DNA of 64,000 nucleotides from Actinobacillus sp. GY-402 (lineage in GTDB: Bacteria > Pseudomonadota > Gammaproteobacteria > Enterobacterales > Pasteurellaceae), in the NCBI RefSeq assembly GCF_014843355.1, contig NZ_CP062137.1:1984001-2048000 (forward strand), written 5' to 3'. Below the pieces are notes generated by a model. The model was given only the letters and a program-made list of their open reading frames with translations. It made no database searches and was not told the DNA's origin. Positions 17,225 through 26,038 of the stretch are shown here, in pieces (the stretch's first letter is position 1; every line of letters starts with the position of its first letter). A program made the position numbers and the translations under genes.

Positions 17225-18807
17225 ATGCAAAAGCAAGATTTTTAGATATTTACGGCAACCCGTTCATGTTCGATGACGACATGCAAACGGAGAATAACAG
17301 TCAACTGGGCTATTTGCGCCATCATTACAGTGAGCACCCGGCCAGCGGATTAACGCCGGCCAAAGCCGCCGCCTTATTGCGTGCCGCCGAACAAGGCGAC
17401 CTTATCGGGCAGTGCGAGCTGGCAGAAGACATGGAAGAAAAGGACGCGCATTTGCAATCCGAGCTGGGCAAGCGCCGCGCCGCCATTTTAACGGTTGACT
17501 GGCAGATTACCCCGCCGGCAAACGCCAGCGCCGCCGAGCAACGCGACGCGCAAATGCTGGAAGAAATCCTGCGTGATGCGGTCTGGTTGGACGATTGTAT
17601 TTTTGACGCAACCGACGCCATCTTAAAGGGATTTAGCTGCCAGGAAATTCAGTGGGAACCGAATCTTGTCGACGGATTAAAACTTATCCGCGCCATAAAC
17701 TGGCGCGATCCGGCGTGGTTTATGACGCCGCAGGATGACCGCAATCAGCTGCGCCTGCGCGACGGTAGCGCAGACGGCTTGGAGCTCGCGAAATTTGGCT
17801 GGATTGTGCACGTCGCCAAAGCCAAAACGGGCTATCTCTCGCGCATCGGCTTAGTGCGCACCCTGGTCTGGGCCTTTTTGTATCGTAATTATTCCGCGCG
17901 CGATTTTTGCCGAGTTTTTTTGGAGATTTACGGCTTACCTTTGCGACTGGGTAAATACCCCGAAGGGGCAACCGCCAACGAGAAAAACACGCTGCTGCGG
18001 GCCGTGATGAGTATCGGTCACAACGCCGGCGGCATTATTCCGCGCGGAATGGAAATCGAATTTGACAAAGCCGCCGAAGGCAGCGCCAACGAATTTATGG
18101 CGATGATTGACTGGGCCGAGAAATCCATGTCAAAAGCCATTTTGGGCGGTACGCTCACAACGCAATCCGACGGCAAAACCTCAACCAATGCGCTGGGTAA
18201 CGTCCACAACGAGGTGCGCCATGAGCTGCGCGACGCCGATTTGAGACGGTTGCAGGCAACGCTCACCCGGGATTTGGTCTACCCGCTTTACGCTCTCAAC
18301 TGCAAATCCTTTAACGACGCGCGCCGGATTCCGCGGTTTGAGTTTGATACATCCGAAAGTGAGGACATCAACAGCTTCGGCGAGGGGTTAAGCAAGCTCG
18401 TTGATATTGGCTTTAAAATCCCGGCGCAATGGGCGCACGACAAAATGCAAATTCCGGTGGCTGCCGAAGGCGAAGAGATCTTACGTCGCGCCAGCCAGCA
18501 GGCCGCGCCGGTTGAACCCGATAAAAGTGCGGTATTAAGCGCCGGCGTCCCGCTGAAAATCCACGCTATCCACCGCGACCCGGATGATTTGCTGGACGAG
18601 TTGGAGCCGACGGCCGAAGAATATGCCGCCGTAATTGATCCGCTATTAAAACCTATCGTTGACGCGCTGCGCACCGGCGGCTATGACTACGCCCAGGCGC
18701 GTATCGCAGAATTGTATCAGGATTTGGACGATGACGCGCTGGAGCAAATGCTCACCCGCGCTATCTTTGTCGCCGACTTAATAGGACGCCTCAATGCCAG
18801 CCGATAA
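17225..18807 (+). CDS. portal protein, DUF935 (Mu gp29), start region frameshifted
   Basis: The frame is open from 17200 to 18807 and contains the DUF935 core (EDMEEKDAHLQSELGKRRAA, KGFSCQEIQWEP, SARDFCRVFLEIYGLP, WAEKSMSKAILGGTLTTQSD). The natural start should be the ATG at 17225 after AAGGA, giving MQKARFLDIYGNP. However the run 17229-17232 is one A short, so that ATG reads only five codons before a stop. The body is intact, and translation might begin at 17265. It forms the dodecameric portal ring. Confidence 0.8.
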
Positions 18808-20115
18808 CCTCGATATGCGCGAGCTGTTGCGCATGGAGCCCAAACTTGCCGTTGATTACCTCAAGGCCAAAGGATACGCCATTGCCTGGAATTGGCAGGA
18901 AGCCCTGGAAGACGCGCATGCGCGCGCATTTACAGTGGCTAAGGTAACGCGTATGGACGTGCTTGAGACCATCCGCACGGCCACCGTCGAGGCCATCGAA
19001 AAAGGTATCCCGGAGTGGGATTACATCAACAATCTGCGCCCTAAATTAGAGGCGTTGGGTTGGTGGGCAAAACCAAGGTATCCAATCTAAACGATACGGA
19101 GCAAACGATACAACTCGGCAGCCCGCACCGGCTGAAAACGATTTTGCGCACCAACAAAATGGTGGCGTATCATACCGCCCGTTATGCCGAGCAAATGGCA
19201 AACGCGGACGAGCAGCCTTACTGGCAATATTTGGCCATAAAAGACAGCCGCACCCGGGCAAGCCATTTGGCATTGCACGAGAAAATCTACCGTTATGATG
19301 ATCCGATTTGGGACAGCATGTACCCGCCGAACGGCTGGAATTGTCGCTGCCGGGTGCGCGCATTAAGCGCGAGCCGGCTTAAAAAAATGGGGCTTGAGGT
19401 AAGTCAATCCGGCGGCAGAATCAAGCAAGGCTGGGCTATCGCTGGCGTCGATAAGGCAACAGGCGAAGAAACCCACGCCAAGGTGTACAGCCTGACCACC
19501 GAGAAAGGCACGATCACCACCGACGCCGGTTGGAGCCATAACGTCGGTAAAAGTGCGGTCGGAAATGATATCGTTTTGCTGCGTAAAATCCTGGCGACCG
19601 GCAACCGGGATTTACGCAGCCAAACCATCCAGGCAATCAACAACAGCGAAGCCCGGCATAAGGCCTTTGAGAGTTGGGTGTATGCCAATCTCGGCCAGCG
19701 CGGCGCCAGCAGTCGTTATATTTCGGCGGGCATTGTCAGCGAGGACATCGCCGACAAGGTGGCCGCACTCTCTGGCGGCGAGAAATCATCAGAGCGCTTG
19801 TTGGTGATGAGCGAGCAGCGCCTGCAACATGCAGATAGCTCTAAACACCGGGCAAAAGGCACGGCATTGAGTGCGGATGAATACGCCGGCATATCCCGGG
19901 TTATTGCCACGCCGGGAATGGTTTTGTGGGATAAACAAAACAAAAACTTGATTTATATCAATAAAAACAAGACGCTGAAAGTGATTGTGTCCGCGCCGAA
20001 CAAAGATAAAATCAAACCTAAAGACAAAGTGGATGCGATAATCAATGCGTACAAAGTGGATTTTAAAACCGTAGAAGAGGCAATCCGAGGGGGAAATTAT
20101 GTAGTGCTCGAATAA
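18794..20115 (+). pseudogene. head morphogenesis protein (Mu gp30/SPP1 gp7), one frameshift, with C-terminal extra domain
   Basis: Segment one (18794-19090) and two (19060-20115) join as EALGWWGKTKVSNLND if one G is added to 19065-19067. The SPP1 gp7 core is visible (QPYWQYLAIKDSRTRASHLA, PPNGWNCRCRVRAL). The last ~200 residues (from about 19540) form a separate domain (VLWDKQNKNLIYINKNKTLK... ending EEAIRGGNYVVLE) that resembles the barnase/EndoU/RelE-like nuclease domains attached to phage head proteins. That assignment is tentative. Confidence 0.8.
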
Positions 20116-20116
20116 C

Positions 20117-20138
20117 AAAAGGGCGGAATCCTCCGCCC
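20117..20138 (-). terminator. terminator hairpin behind the tRNA-like RNA
   Basis: GGGCGGA and TCCGCCC pair around a four-base loop. On the minus strand it is followed by TTTTGTT, and on the plus strand only by TCTTGT, so it works best for minus-strand transcription. It starts six bases after the tRNA-like 3' end. Confidence 0.7.
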
Positions 20139-20145
20139 TCTTGTC

Positions 20146-20213
20146 CGGTCGTGGTGGGAGTCGAACCCACAATACCGCGATTGCTCGCTGGCTTACCGTT
20201 AGCCGACACAACC
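20146..20213 (-). ncRNA. tRNA-like RNA lacking an anticodon loop
   Basis: On the minus strand a 7-bp acceptor stem (GGTTGTG with CACGACC, one G-U pair) is followed by TC, a 4-bp D stem (GGCT/AGCC) with loop AACGGTA including the canonical GG, then GCGA-GCAA-TCGC, a variable stretch GGTATT, and a perfect T arm (GTGGG TTCGACT CCCAC). The anticodon arm is reduced to a 4-bp stem with a GCAA tetraloop, and CCA is not encoded. It is not a functional elongator tRNA as drawn. It lies between two head genes, antisense to their leader. Confidence 0.65.
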
Positions 20214-20222
20214 TGTACGGAT

Positions 20223-20251
20223 ATTACATAACAATTAAAGGAGTGAGTCAA
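20223..20251 (-). promoter_or_regulatory. probable sigma70 promoter of the tRNA-like RNA
   Basis: The minus strand reads TTGACT, 17 bases, TGTAAT, and the -10 ends nine bases before the first acceptor-stem base. The -35 box overlaps the Shine-Dalgarno region of the plus-strand virion gene, so part of the match may be fortuitous. Confidence 0.5.
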
Positions 20252-20695
20252 GTGGAGTTTGAGATTAAATTTGACCAGGAAGACATGCGCATTGTCCAGG
20301 GCGTGTTTGCAAAATTGGTTAAACTCGGCAAATCCGACGGCCTCACGCGTAAAATGGCTAATGTGCTGCGCGAAGACGCCGAAGACGCCTTTGAAAACGA
20401 GCGCGCGCCGACGGGCGAAAAATGGGAAGCCCTGTCGCTGGGGTATAAAAAAAACCGGTACGAAAAAGGATATGATGGTAAAATATTACACCGCACCGGC
20501 TTACTGATAGCCAGTCTTAATATCGACTACGGCGATGACTTTGCGGCCGTGGGGGTGTCCGAGCCTTACGGCATCTATCATCAGTTTGGCACCAAAAAAA
20601 TGTCTGCCCGACCGTTTCTCGGTATTTCTGAGGACGGCGTGGATGAGATTAAAGAGATTCTCGTCAGACAAATCCGCAGCGCGATTCGTGGATAG
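20252..20695 (+). CDS. virion morphogenesis protein (Mu gpG)
   Basis: 147 residues from GTG 20252, preceded by AAAGGAGTGAG. An in-frame extension to 20141 merely translates the antisense of the tRNA-like element. The gpG pattern is DAFENERAPTGEKWEALSLG, LHRTGLLIASL and YGIYHQFGTKKMSARPFLGI. In Mu, G is a head-tail/morphogenesis factor. Confidence 0.85.
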   Translation: MEFEIKFDQEDMRIVQGVFAKLVKLGKSDGLTRKMANVLREDAEDAFENERAPTGEKWEALSLGYKKNRYEKGYDGKILHRTGLLIASLNIDYGDDFAAVGVSEPYGIYHQFGTKKMSARPFLGISEDGVDEIKEILVRQIRSAIRG

Positions 20696-20873
20696 CGCAA
20701 AACGCAATAAGAACGCCGTAGCGCGTTTTTATTTTATTTATGGCAAACTTGCCGGGATTCAAAAATTTAAACGCGCTGTGATGAATTTAAACGGCATTTA
20801 AACGATATTAATTATTGTCGCGATGTATAAATACCATTGTCACGCCAAAATCCCCTCTTCATTATTTTATTTT

Positions 20874-20896
20874 GCCCGCCCCTGCGCGGGCTTTTT
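20874..20896 (+). terminator. rho-independent terminator after gpG
   Basis: GCCCGC and GCGGGC pair with a six-base loop, followed by five T. The preceding gap 20696-20873 is AT-rich and holds no convincing gene. Confidence 0.65.
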
Positions 20897-20950
20897 AATC
20901 CCCGAGACCCCGCAAACTCAACTCACCCCCGGGCGCGCGATAATAGCGCC

Positions 20951-22028
20951 ATGAAAACGACAAAACATCCGCTTGCCGTCTTAACGGCTCAAATCAACCA
21001 AACCTCGCCGGACGGCTGGCAGCAATTGCTCCCGAAGGGCGAATTTAGATCGCGCGACGGCTCCCCGCACGACGTGCCGCACTGGTATCTTGACGAGAAG
21101 ATAGCAAATCACCTGATTGCCCGCTTGCGCGCCTTAAAGCAAGACGTGCTGATTGATTATGAGCACGAGACGATTCTCAAGGCCAAAAAAGGCCAAGCCG
21201 CCGGCGCGGTATTAGCGGCGGGATGGTTTAACGCCGATGAAGTTAAATGGTTTGATGACGACGAGCGCCAGGGCTTATTTATTCGCCCGCGCTGGACGCC
21301 AAAAGCCTATGAGCACATTAAAAAAAACGGCGAATTCGCTTTTTTGAGCGCAGTTTTCCCCTATGGCGAATCCGGCGAGCCGCTGGAACTCAGAATGGCG
21401 GCGCTCACCAACGACCCCGGTGTGACCGGTATGCGTCGATTGGCCGTGCTCTCAGCCCAAATTAATCAACCCCAACCCAAGGAGAAAGCAACAATGAATC
21501 CATTGTTAAAACAGTTGCTTGGCAAGCTGGGCGTGACCGTGGACGATAACGCGGCCATTACCGACGAGCAGGCACAAACCGCCCTTTCGGCGCTGGACAG
21601 CATTACCGCCGCCAAAGCGTCGGCCGAAACCCAGGTCGCGGCGTTAAGCGCCAAAATTGACGACGTGGACTTAACTAAATATGTGCCGAAAGCGACGTAT
21701 GACGCCACGGTGCAACAGTTGGCAGTGTTATCCGCAAACCAACGAATCCGACGTGGCGGCGGTGATTGCCAAGGCCAAAAATGAAGGCCGCGTAATGGAG
21801 ACCGAAGTGGATTATTTAACCGGTTACGGCAAACAGCAAGGCGTTGCGGCGTTATCCGCTATGTTGGACGCCCGCCCGAAACTGGCCGTGTTATCCGCAC
21901 AACAAACGGAAAACATCGAAAAACCAAAAGAAAAAGGTGTGGCAGTGTTATCTGCCGAAGAACAAACCGTCGCAAAATTGTTAGGCATTAGCGAAGACGA
22001 TTTTGCCAAAGAAAAGGAAGCTAAATAA
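20951..22028 (+). pseudogene. Mu I-type protease/scaffold, one frameshift
   Basis: From ATG 20951 the protease part reads HPLAVLTAQINQTSPDGWQQ... VLIDYEHETILKAKKGQAAG... FLSAVFPYGESGEPLELRMA, as in Mu gpI (prohead protease). After about residue 180 comes the scaffold part. One extra A in 21736-21738 shifts the frame; without it the text continues NESDVAAVIAKAKNEGRVME and ends FAKEKEAK at 22028. The motif AVLSA/ALSA recurs eight times along the protein. No good ribosome-binding site precedes the ATG. Confidence 0.8.
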
Positions 22029-22954
22029 TGGCTAATGTAACCCCTGAAATCGTCAAAGCGTTATTTACCGGTTTGGGTAAAAACTTCCGGGAAGGCCTGG
22101 CAAAAGCGCCAAGCCAATACACCAAAATTGCCACCGTGGTTAACTCGACCACCAAAAGCAACACTTATACGTGGTTAGGCCAAATGCCGAAACTTACGGA
22201 ATGGGTGGGCAAACGTGCGGTGACCGCTATCCAAACTCACGGCTACGCGGTTGTCAATAAAGACTGGGCGTCCGGCGTAGAAATCCTGCGTACCGACATC
22301 GAAGATGACAATATCGGCGTATATGCCCCATTGGTAATGGAGTTAGGCCGCTCCGCCGGCGAACAACCAGATGAGCTGGTATTTGGCGCATTAAAAGCAG
22401 GCTTTAAGACGGCGTGCTACGACGGCCAGTACTTTTTTGATACCGACCACCCTGTTGGCAAAAAGCCGGACGGCACAGACCCGGTGACGGTAAGTAATAT
22501 TACAGATGACGGCACAAGCGTCACCGAAGACGGTGCCTGGTACCTGTTAGACTGTTCCCGCGCATTAAAACCGATTATTTTCCAAAATCGGAAAGCGCCG
22601 ACACCGGCGCAAATGACCGACGCCAACGCGCAGAAAGTCTATGAAGACAATATGTACAGCTACGGCGTGGACTCCCGTTGTAACGTGGGTTACGGCTTCT
22701 GGCAGATGGCACATGCCGTAAAAGGCAAGCTCACCGCGGAAAACCTATGGAAAGCCATCAAGGCGATGCGCAAAGTACAAGGTGACGGCGGCCATAAACT
22801 GGGCATTAAGCCGACCCATATTGTGGTGCCGGTGGACTTACAGGAAGAAGCTACGAAGTTATTAGAGCGTGCATTCCGCGTCGAAGAGGGCGCCACCGTA
22901 GACAATGAATTGCGCAATCTGAAACTTGAGCTGATTGTGGCGGATTATCTGTAA
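22028..22954 (+). CDS. major capsid protein (Mu gpT)
   Basis: 308 residues, full length. The gpT pattern is clear: IVKALFTGLGKNFREGL, YTWLGQMPKLTEWVGKRAV, YDGQYFFDTDHPVGK and KPTHIVVPVDLQEEATKLLE. It forms the icosahedral shell. The ATG overlaps the scaffold stop. A USS inverted pair follows and probably ends or slows transcription. Confidence 0.93.
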   Translation: MANVTPEIVKALFTGLGKNFREGLAKAPSQYTKIATVVNSTTKSNTYTWLGQMPKLTEWVGKRAVTAIQTHGYAVVNKDWASGVEILRTDIEDDNIGVYAPLVMELGRSAGEQPDELVFGALKAGFKTACYDGQYFFDTDHPVGKKPDGTDPVTVSNITDDGTSVTEDGAWYLLDCSRALKPIIFQNRKAPTPAQMTDANAQKVYEDNMYSYGVDSRCNVGYGFWQMAHAVKGKLTAENLWKAIKAMRKVQGDGGHKLGIKPTHIVVPVDLQEEATKLLERAFRVEEGATVDNELRNLKLELIVADYL

Positions 22955-22964
22955 TCGTTCATCA

Positions 22965-22993
22965 AAGTGCGGTCAAATTTGACCGCATTTTAA
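22965..22993. terminator. inverted uptake-signal pair behind the capsid gene
   Basis: AAAGTGCGGTCAAA and TTTGACCGCATTT pair, with a following T run. Inverted USS pairs often serve as terminators in Pasteurellaceae. Confidence 0.6.
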
Positions 22994-23039
22994 AGGGATG
23001 TTAAAGGTCGTTTAACCGTAATTTAAGGGATATGATGCA

Positions 23040-23372
23040 ATGTCAGGATTATTTAAAGTCAAAGTGCAAAATAAAATTAAGGATGGTTATTGTCGCGCTG
23101 GCCGTATCCTGCCAATCGGCGACAGCGTCCTTGACGATGTCACCGAAGAACAGCTTGCAGCGTTGCAGGGAGACCATCGTTTGGTTGTCGGCACGCCTGA
23201 ACCGGTGGAAGTGGAAAACGTATTACCAGCCGATTTAACCAAACTGACGGTTGAGCAGTTAAAGGCGGCACTCACCGCGCGCGGCGTGCAATTTGGCGAT
23301 AAAGCCGTCAAAGCGGATTTAGTGGCATTACTCACCGCCGCAACGACACCCCCGGCACAGGACGGTGAATAA
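23040..23372 (+). CDS. HeH/LEM-domain phage head protein
   Basis: 110 residues. The N-terminal half (FKVKVQNKIKDGYCRAGRIL) and the C-terminal HeH segment (DLTKLTVEQLKAALTARGVQ) match the small protein between gpT and gp36 in Mu-like phages (Mu gp35 place). HeH domains bind nucleic acid or act as connectors. It overlaps the next gene's first base. Confidence 0.7.
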   Translation: MSGLFKVKVQNKIKDGYCRAGRILPIGDSVLDDVTEEQLAALQGDHRLVVGTPEPVEVENVLPADLTKLTVEQLKAALTARGVQFGDKAVKADLVALLTAATTPPAQDGE

Positions 23373-23779
23373 TGCTTTACGCCACCCCGGACAGCCTGGT
23401 GAAACGCTACGGCGAGCAAAGCATTAAGACGCTCGCCGGACAAGCGGACAGCCCAAAGGTCACCGAAGCGCTAGAAGACGCCTCGCAGACTATCGATAGT
23501 TATTTGGCCGGGCGTTATACCCTGCCGCTCAAAAGTGCGCCGGCGGTGCTGGAGCGCCACTGCTGCTATATTGCCCGGTATTTTCTGGAAAAAAATCGCG
23601 CCACGGACCAGGCGCGCCGGGATTATGAAGACAGTATCCGCTACCTGGAAAAAGTAGCGAGCGGGGCAATCTCCCTCGGCATTACCGAGGACGGCGATAC
23701 GGTGGAGAGCGACAATGCGGCAACCATTGAATCTGCGGGCTCCGTCTGGGCCCGAGACCGGGCGAAAGGATTTATCTGA
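23372..23779 (+). CDS. DUF1320 head-tail connector (Mu gp36)
   Basis: 135 residues. The N-terminus MLYATPDSLVKRYGEQSI and the helical core (VTEALEDASQTIDSYLAGRY) are typical. It shares its last base with the next start codon. Confidence 0.88.
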   Translation: MLYATPDSLVKRYGEQSIKTLAGQADSPKVTEALEDASQTIDSYLAGRYTLPLKSAPAVLERHCCYIARYFLEKNRATDQARRDYEDSIRYLEKVASGAISLGITEDGDTVESDNAATIESAGSVWARDRAKGFI

Positions 23780-24219
23780 TGAGCAACATCGCAAAAACCA
23801 GTGACGCGTTGCAGGAAAGAATCCGCGAGCTTTGCGGCGAGATGTTGCACGAGGTGACCTCTCACCCGGGGCATTGGGATGATTCGGCGGTCGCGCGCAT
23901 TGTAAGCAACCCGCCCGCCGCCTATACCGCCTGGCTCGGTCACATGCCGGGAGAGAATCCCCACGTTGTGCAGGCGCGCTGGGCGATATATGTCGTCGCT
24001 AACGTGTTAGACGGCGAGCGCGAAGACGACGCCGGCATCTATCAGCTGGTTGAGCGATTAAGCGCCGGGCTGCACCGCATAAAAATCGCCCCCAGCGGCG
24101 TGTTTGAGCTGCTGTCGGTACAGAATTTGTGGTCGGATACGCAAAGCGGCATGGGTGTGGCAGTCTATGGGATGTATTTTAAAGCGCCAATGCCGAATCG
24201 AGGGGGGTTAAATGGCTAA
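23779..24219 (+). CDS. DUF1834 tail-completion protein (Mu gp37)
   Basis: 146 residues (DALQERIRELCGEMLHEVTS... AIYVVANVLDGEREDDAGIY). Position and pattern fit DUF1834, which joins neck and tail. Confidence 0.8.
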   Translation: MSNIAKTSDALQERIRELCGEMLHEVTSHPGHWDDSAVARIVSNPPAAYTAWLGHMPGENPHVVQARWAIYVVANVLDGEREDDAGIYQLVERLSAGLHRIKIAPSGVFELLSVQNLWSDTQSGMGVAVYGMYFKAPMPNRGGLNG

Positions 24220-24391
24220 AGTCAATATCACGCTCACTGCTCAACATACGCACGCCGGCAAAACTTATCAGGCGGGCGAAACTATCGAAATTGAGCAATC
24301 GGACGCCGATTTTATCGTTAAAAATCGAATCGGCAAAGTGACAAAAATCACGAAAACCAAAACCAAGGAGAAAAATAATGGCACGCGTTGA
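24212..24391 (+). CDS. small basic phage protein (Mu gp38 place)
   Basis: 59 residues (MAKVNITLTAQHTHAGKTYQ, then AGETIEIEQSDADFIVKNRI). It overlaps both neighbours, the tube gene by 14 bases, which implies coupling. It is a small beta-fold of unknown role. Confidence 0.6.
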   Translation: MAKVNITLTAQHTHAGKTYQAGETIEIEQSDADFIVKNRIGKVTKITKTKTKEKNNGTR

Positions 24392-25157
24392 AACATATTC
24401 TTACGGGCAGGGCAAACTTTATCTGGCCAATCGCGACAGTAGCGGCAATATCGGTGCGCAGCGATGGGTCGGTGATGTGTCCGAATTGTCCGTATCGCTA
24501 ACCGTTGAGGATTTCACTCACAAAGAATCCTACAGCGGCAGTCGCCAGGAAGTGCGGAAAATCATTACATCAAAATCCGGCGAAGTATCGACCAAATTCC
24601 ATGAGTTAAGCATTGACAATCTGGCACTGATGTTGCTTGGCAGTCCGATTAAAACCGTAGGCTCAACCGTTACAGGTGAAAAATTGCCGGCGGAAATTGA
24701 AGTCGGCGACCGCATTGCCCTGGCACATCCGAATGTCAGCAACGTCACAATCGAAGGTTTGACTGAAAATACGGACTTTATTGTGGATGAAATTTTCGGT
24801 GCGCTTGAGTTTTTGAAAAAACAAACCGGGCTGACAAAAACCGTCGCATACACTTACGGCGCATCCGAAAGCGTGGCCTTATTAACCGAAAATCCGAAGG
24901 ATTTATTCCTACGCTTCGAAGGTGTCAACTTGGCGGAAAATAACGAATGGAACATCGTTGAACTGTACAAGATTAACTTTAATCCGACGGACGCACTAAA
25001 TTTAATCAATAGTGATAACTCACTGGATGCGCTTAGCGCCAAAGCTAAAGTGCTCGCCGACACCACAAAGGTGGGCGACGCCAAACTCGGTCGCTTTGGT
25101 CGCGTAATTAAATCCGTAAATAATCCATTTCCCGGGGTAAACCCCGGGGAAAATTAA
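24378..25157 (+). CDS. tail tube protein
   Basis: 259 residues. The pattern YGQGKLYLANRDSSGNIGAQ, RWVGDVSELSVSLTVEDFTH and FLRFEGVNLAENNEWNIVEL is that of siphovirus tube proteins in D3112/B3-like transposable phages. No sheath gene accompanies it, so the tail should be long and non-contractile. The last codons contain a GC-rich inverted repeat. Confidence 0.8.
   Translation: MARVETYSYGQGKLYLANRDSSGNIGAQRWVGDVSELSVSLTVEDFTHKESYSGSRQEVRKIITSKSGEVSTKFHELSIDNLALMLLGSPIKTVGSTVTGEKLPAEIEVGDRIALAHPNVSNVTIEGLTENTDFIVDEIFGALEFLKKQTGLTKTVAYTYGASESVALLTENPKDLFLRFEGVNLAENNEWNIVELYKINFNPTDALNLINSDNSLDALSAKAKVLADTTKVGDAKLGRFGRVIKSVNNPFPGVNPGEN
25128..25151. other. GC-rich inverted repeat at the end of the tube gene
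   Basis: CCCGGGG and CCCCGGG flank TAAA and are extended by TTT/AAA with a bulge. No T run follows. It could set a transcript 3' end, keeping tube message more abundant than downstream message. Confidence 0.45.
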
Positions 25158-25178
25158 CTCAAGATATCAGGCGCAATC

Positions 25179-25604
25179 ATGACAACAGAAGAAACCAACA
25201 ATAAAGAGCTTCAAATTCTTTTTCCAACGGCAGAACTCACCATCGGCGGCGAAAAAATTACGGTTAAGGAATACACGCTTAAACAGCAATTACAGCATAA
25301 CGCTAAATTCGTGCCGTTTATAGCCTCGTTACGCGCCACATTGGGCGCCAAAAAAGAAGATTTTAGTCTTGATGAATTAATGGCATGTCTGAGCGAAAAT
25401 TATCAGGATGTAATCGAACTGGTCGCATTGTCAATCAATAAACCGGTTGATTTTATTGAAAATCTCAATGCCCGAGACGGCGAAGACTTGCTGATGGCCT
25501 GGTGGTGCGTTAACAGCGATTTTTTTACCCGCAAGGCGATAGCGCCAATCATCGAGAAAATGGCGAAGGACAACCTCAACACACTGGATGGGGCGAAATC
25601 ATAG
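25179..25604 (+). CDS. tail assembly chaperone
   Basis: 141 residues (LFPTAELTIGGEKITVKEYT... AWWCVNSDFFTRKAIAPIIE). Size and place between tube and tape measure mark it as the G-like chaperone. A second frame opens before its stop and continues to 25795, as in lambda G/GT. Confidence 0.75.
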   Translation: MTTEETNNKELQILFPTAELTIGGEKITVKEYTLKQQLQHNAKFVPFIASLRATLGAKKEDFSLDELMACLSENYQDVIELVALSINKPVDFIENLNARDGEDLLMAWWCVNSDFFTRKAIAPIIEKMAKDNLNTLDGAKS

Positions 25605-25609
25605 AGCTG

Positions 25610-25795
25610 TTGGTTGCCAACGGGCACCATTTTGCGGAGCTTGGTGATTATACCGCGCGACAATTGTTGCTGTTCTATGAAAGGGCGTTGATCCGCCGGC
25701 GGAAAGAACGTGCCGACAGAACCGTTGATGTGTCATTCGGGGTAAATGGCGGAAATGAGGTGCAGGGCTATATAGACGAATTGACCGCACCTTAA
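25610..25795 (+). CDS. tail chaperone second reading frame (GT-like)
   Basis: The -1 frame is open from well before 25604 and reads WGEIIELLVANGHHFAELGD... IDELTAP. It has no ATG and only a TTG at 25610 with poor ribosome-binding site. It is probably made by frameshifting from the upstream chaperone, but I see no classic slippery heptamer. Confidence 0.55.
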   Translation: MVANGHHFAELGDYTARQLLLFYERALIRRRKERADRTVDVSFGVNGGNEVQGYIDELTAP

Positions 25796-25812
25796 AAGTG
25801 CGGTCGATTTTT

Positions 25813-26028
25813 TTAGAGTTTTGAACCGATGACTATGCCGAGCATGGCGGCAAGAGGCGCACGAAAGAAGGCGCCGATAACAAAAATAATCGCGTAAAAC
25901 ACCGTGCCCCAAAACAGCACCTGACCAAAGGTGACGACCCCGAACAGCATAAACAATAAGCCGATTTCGTAGGGCAACAACACGATAGCCCAACCCAGCA
26001 GGCTGATATTAACGTTTTCTTTTTCCAT
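25813..26028 (-). CDS. antisense small membrane protein (candidate moron)
   Basis: 71 residues from ATG 26028, with GGGGG upstream. It starts MEKENVNISLLGWAIVLLPY and has two to three membrane segments (EIGLLFMLFGVVTFGQVLFW; AIIFVIGAFFRAPLAAMLGI). It is the only gene on the minus strand inside the tail region, and a USS/T-rich end (25796-25818) closes it. Its orientation suggests expression in the lysogen, for example in superinfection exclusion. Function not shown. Confidence 0.55.
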   Translation of the reverse strand: MEKENVNISLLGWAIVLLPYEIGLLFMLFGVVTFGQVLFWGTVFYAIIFVIGAFFRAPLAAMLGIVIGSKL

Positions 26029-26038
26029 CGGAGCCCCC

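Noticed and set aside
20146..20213. Ordinary tRNA gene
   Set aside because: Only 19 bases lie between D and T stems, too few for a 17-base anticodon arm plus variable loop, and no CCA follows.
20141..20251. N-terminal extension of the gpG gene (RGGSRTHNTAIAR...)
   Set aside because: This text is the antisense reading of a tRNA-like T and D arm, a known annotation artefact. The GTG at 20252 has the ribosome-binding site.
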